From Sipunculus nudus (taxonomy: Eukaryota > Annelida > Sipuncula > Golfingiida > Sipunculidae): DNA of 64,000 nt. The position numbers and the translations under genes are program-made. This document shows, piece by piece, positions 63,022-64,000 of the stretch. Positions within the stretch are counted from its first letter, which is position 1, and the number at the start of each line of letters is the position of its first letter. Under the pieces are notes generated by a model that saw nothing but the letters and a program-made list of their open reading frames with translations, was not told the DNA's origin and made no database searches. Location: contig CM049314.1 of the NCBI GenBank assembly GCA_026874595.1, forward strand, positions 26,669,729 to 26,733,728. The letters are read 5' to 3'.

Positions 63022-64000
63022 GTATCCGCCAAAACGAAGTTTTGCGGATACTATGTTTTTGACCGAGTTCCTCCGCCGTGGCGGCGTTCGTTTCCAGAGA
63101 GCTCCTCAGAGACTAATGGACCGATTTTTCCCAAACTTACACCTATTATCGGGTCACATGTGAACTGGTGCCTAACCAATTTGCATTGACCTCTGACCTA
63201 TCCTCTCTATCCAGTGTCCATTTGTGGGTCTGTTTCCACTCATAAACCCTCATATCTTGGGAACCGTTTGACCGATCAGGAAATAAAATTGATACAAATG
63301 TAGCCCTTGGATTGCTTTATAACATACACAAAAAATGGTGGCGCCACCTGTAACCATGTTTGCACAGTGTCCATCTGTTCATCTGCCTTGGGTTAAAATC
63401 ACTCATATCTCTGCAGTGAATTGACTAATTCACCTGAAATTCGTCATGTGTATACATCCAGGATAGCTTTCTTGATTTTATGACAGGTGGCGCCACCTAT
63501 GTTCACGTTCATGCTGATGACATCCAAGCTTATATCTCAGCAACCGTTTGACCGATCAGGAAATAAAATTTATACAAATGTAGCCCTTTGATAGCTCTGT
63601 AACATACACAAAAAATGGTGGCGCCACCTGTAACAATGTTTGCACAGCGTCTGTCTGTTAGTCTGCCGTGGCCTAAAATTACTCATTTCTCTGTAGTGGT
63701 TCGACATAACTGCCTAAAATTTTGCAGGTTTATACATCGTGGACAGCTTTCTTGATTTTATGACAGGTGGCGCCACCTACATTCTAGTTAACGCTGGACA
63801 CATCCAACCTCATATCTCAGGAACCATTTGACCGATTGGGCCAAAATTGTGCATGTGTTTAGATCTCACATAGGTCTTTATCATACACAAAACTGGAGGG
63901 GTTACCTGCAAAGATTTTTGCACGGTGTTTGTCTGTTTGTCTGCCATGGGCAAAAATCGCTCATATACATGTAGTGGTTTGACTTTTCTGCCTAAAATTT
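63022..64000. repeat. Family B repeat, copy B2 (runs off the window)
   Basis: The head hairpin GTATCCGC/GCGGATAC has an inner AAAAC/GTTTT pairing. The core units match B1, with palindromes near 63338, 63487, 63618 and 63768. The tail lies beyond 64000. Confidence 0.8.

Larger units (their letters stand above)
48604..64000 (+). other. Repeat-filled intron or intergenic region; no exon recognised
   Basis: Since exon 19 ends in a good donor, this is probably one intron of more than 15 kb. It holds family A copies A2, A3 and A4, a family C element, a CCATGG-rich patch and family B copy B2. The stretches 51680-52660, 53040-53550 and 59190-59960 have no recognised feature. Confidence 0.6.

Overview
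The window is nuclear DNA from an invertebrate animal. Genes are split by long AT-rich introns with consensus GT/AG borders, and the introns are packed with transposable elements and satellite-like repeats. The dispersed repeats (a head hairpin, a 'gtccgtccgtc' stretch, then tandem cores) are of a kind common in molluscs, so a bivalve or other lophotrochozoan is my best guess. That is inference; no species-specific marker was seen.

Host gene. Nineteen coding segments on the + strand between 905 and 48603 join in one continuous frame. All 18 splice phases agree, and the total is 2,493 nt, exactly 831 codons. The predicted extracellular chain runs: unassigned N-terminal part, EGF-like, F5/8C (discoidin), calcium-binding EGF, C-type lectin-like, a short Thr/Ala/Pro linker carried partly on 15-nt and 9-nt microexons, a Cys-rich segment, then a REJ module as in polycystin-1/PKDREJ/suREJ proteins. 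Neither the 5' start nor the 3' part (expected GAIN/GPS and membrane region) is in the window.

Region by region. 1-3.3 kb: two N-terminal exons flanking a palindrome-rich tandem repeat (family B). 3.8-4.7 kb: a hAT-like MITE. 4.84-14.9 kb: a complete and apparently very young Ty3/gypsy-type LTR retrotransposon in sense orientation, with 2,044-bp LTRs, a tRNA-Leu-type primer site, gag, pol in the -1 frame and a convincing -1 frameshift signal (slippery heptamer plus H-type pseudoknot). 15.3-23.8 kb: EGF, F5/8C and EGF exons with a family A repeat and a 1.4-kb terminal-inverted-repeat (TIR) element between them. 23.8-32 kb: an 8-kb intron with a Tigger-like element and a 360-bp tandem repeat. 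32-37.9 kb: lectin exons, microexons and small MITEs. 39-48.6 kb: Cys-rich and REJ exons with a 1.6-kb TIR element, a CpG-rich MITE, minisatellites and homopolymer tracts. 48.6-64 kb: no recognisable exon, almost wholly repeats of families A, B and C. Families A and B differ in sequence, yet both carry the palindrome GGTGGCGCCACC once or twice in every tandem unit.

All coordinates and matches were read by eye. No database search or structure calculation was possible.
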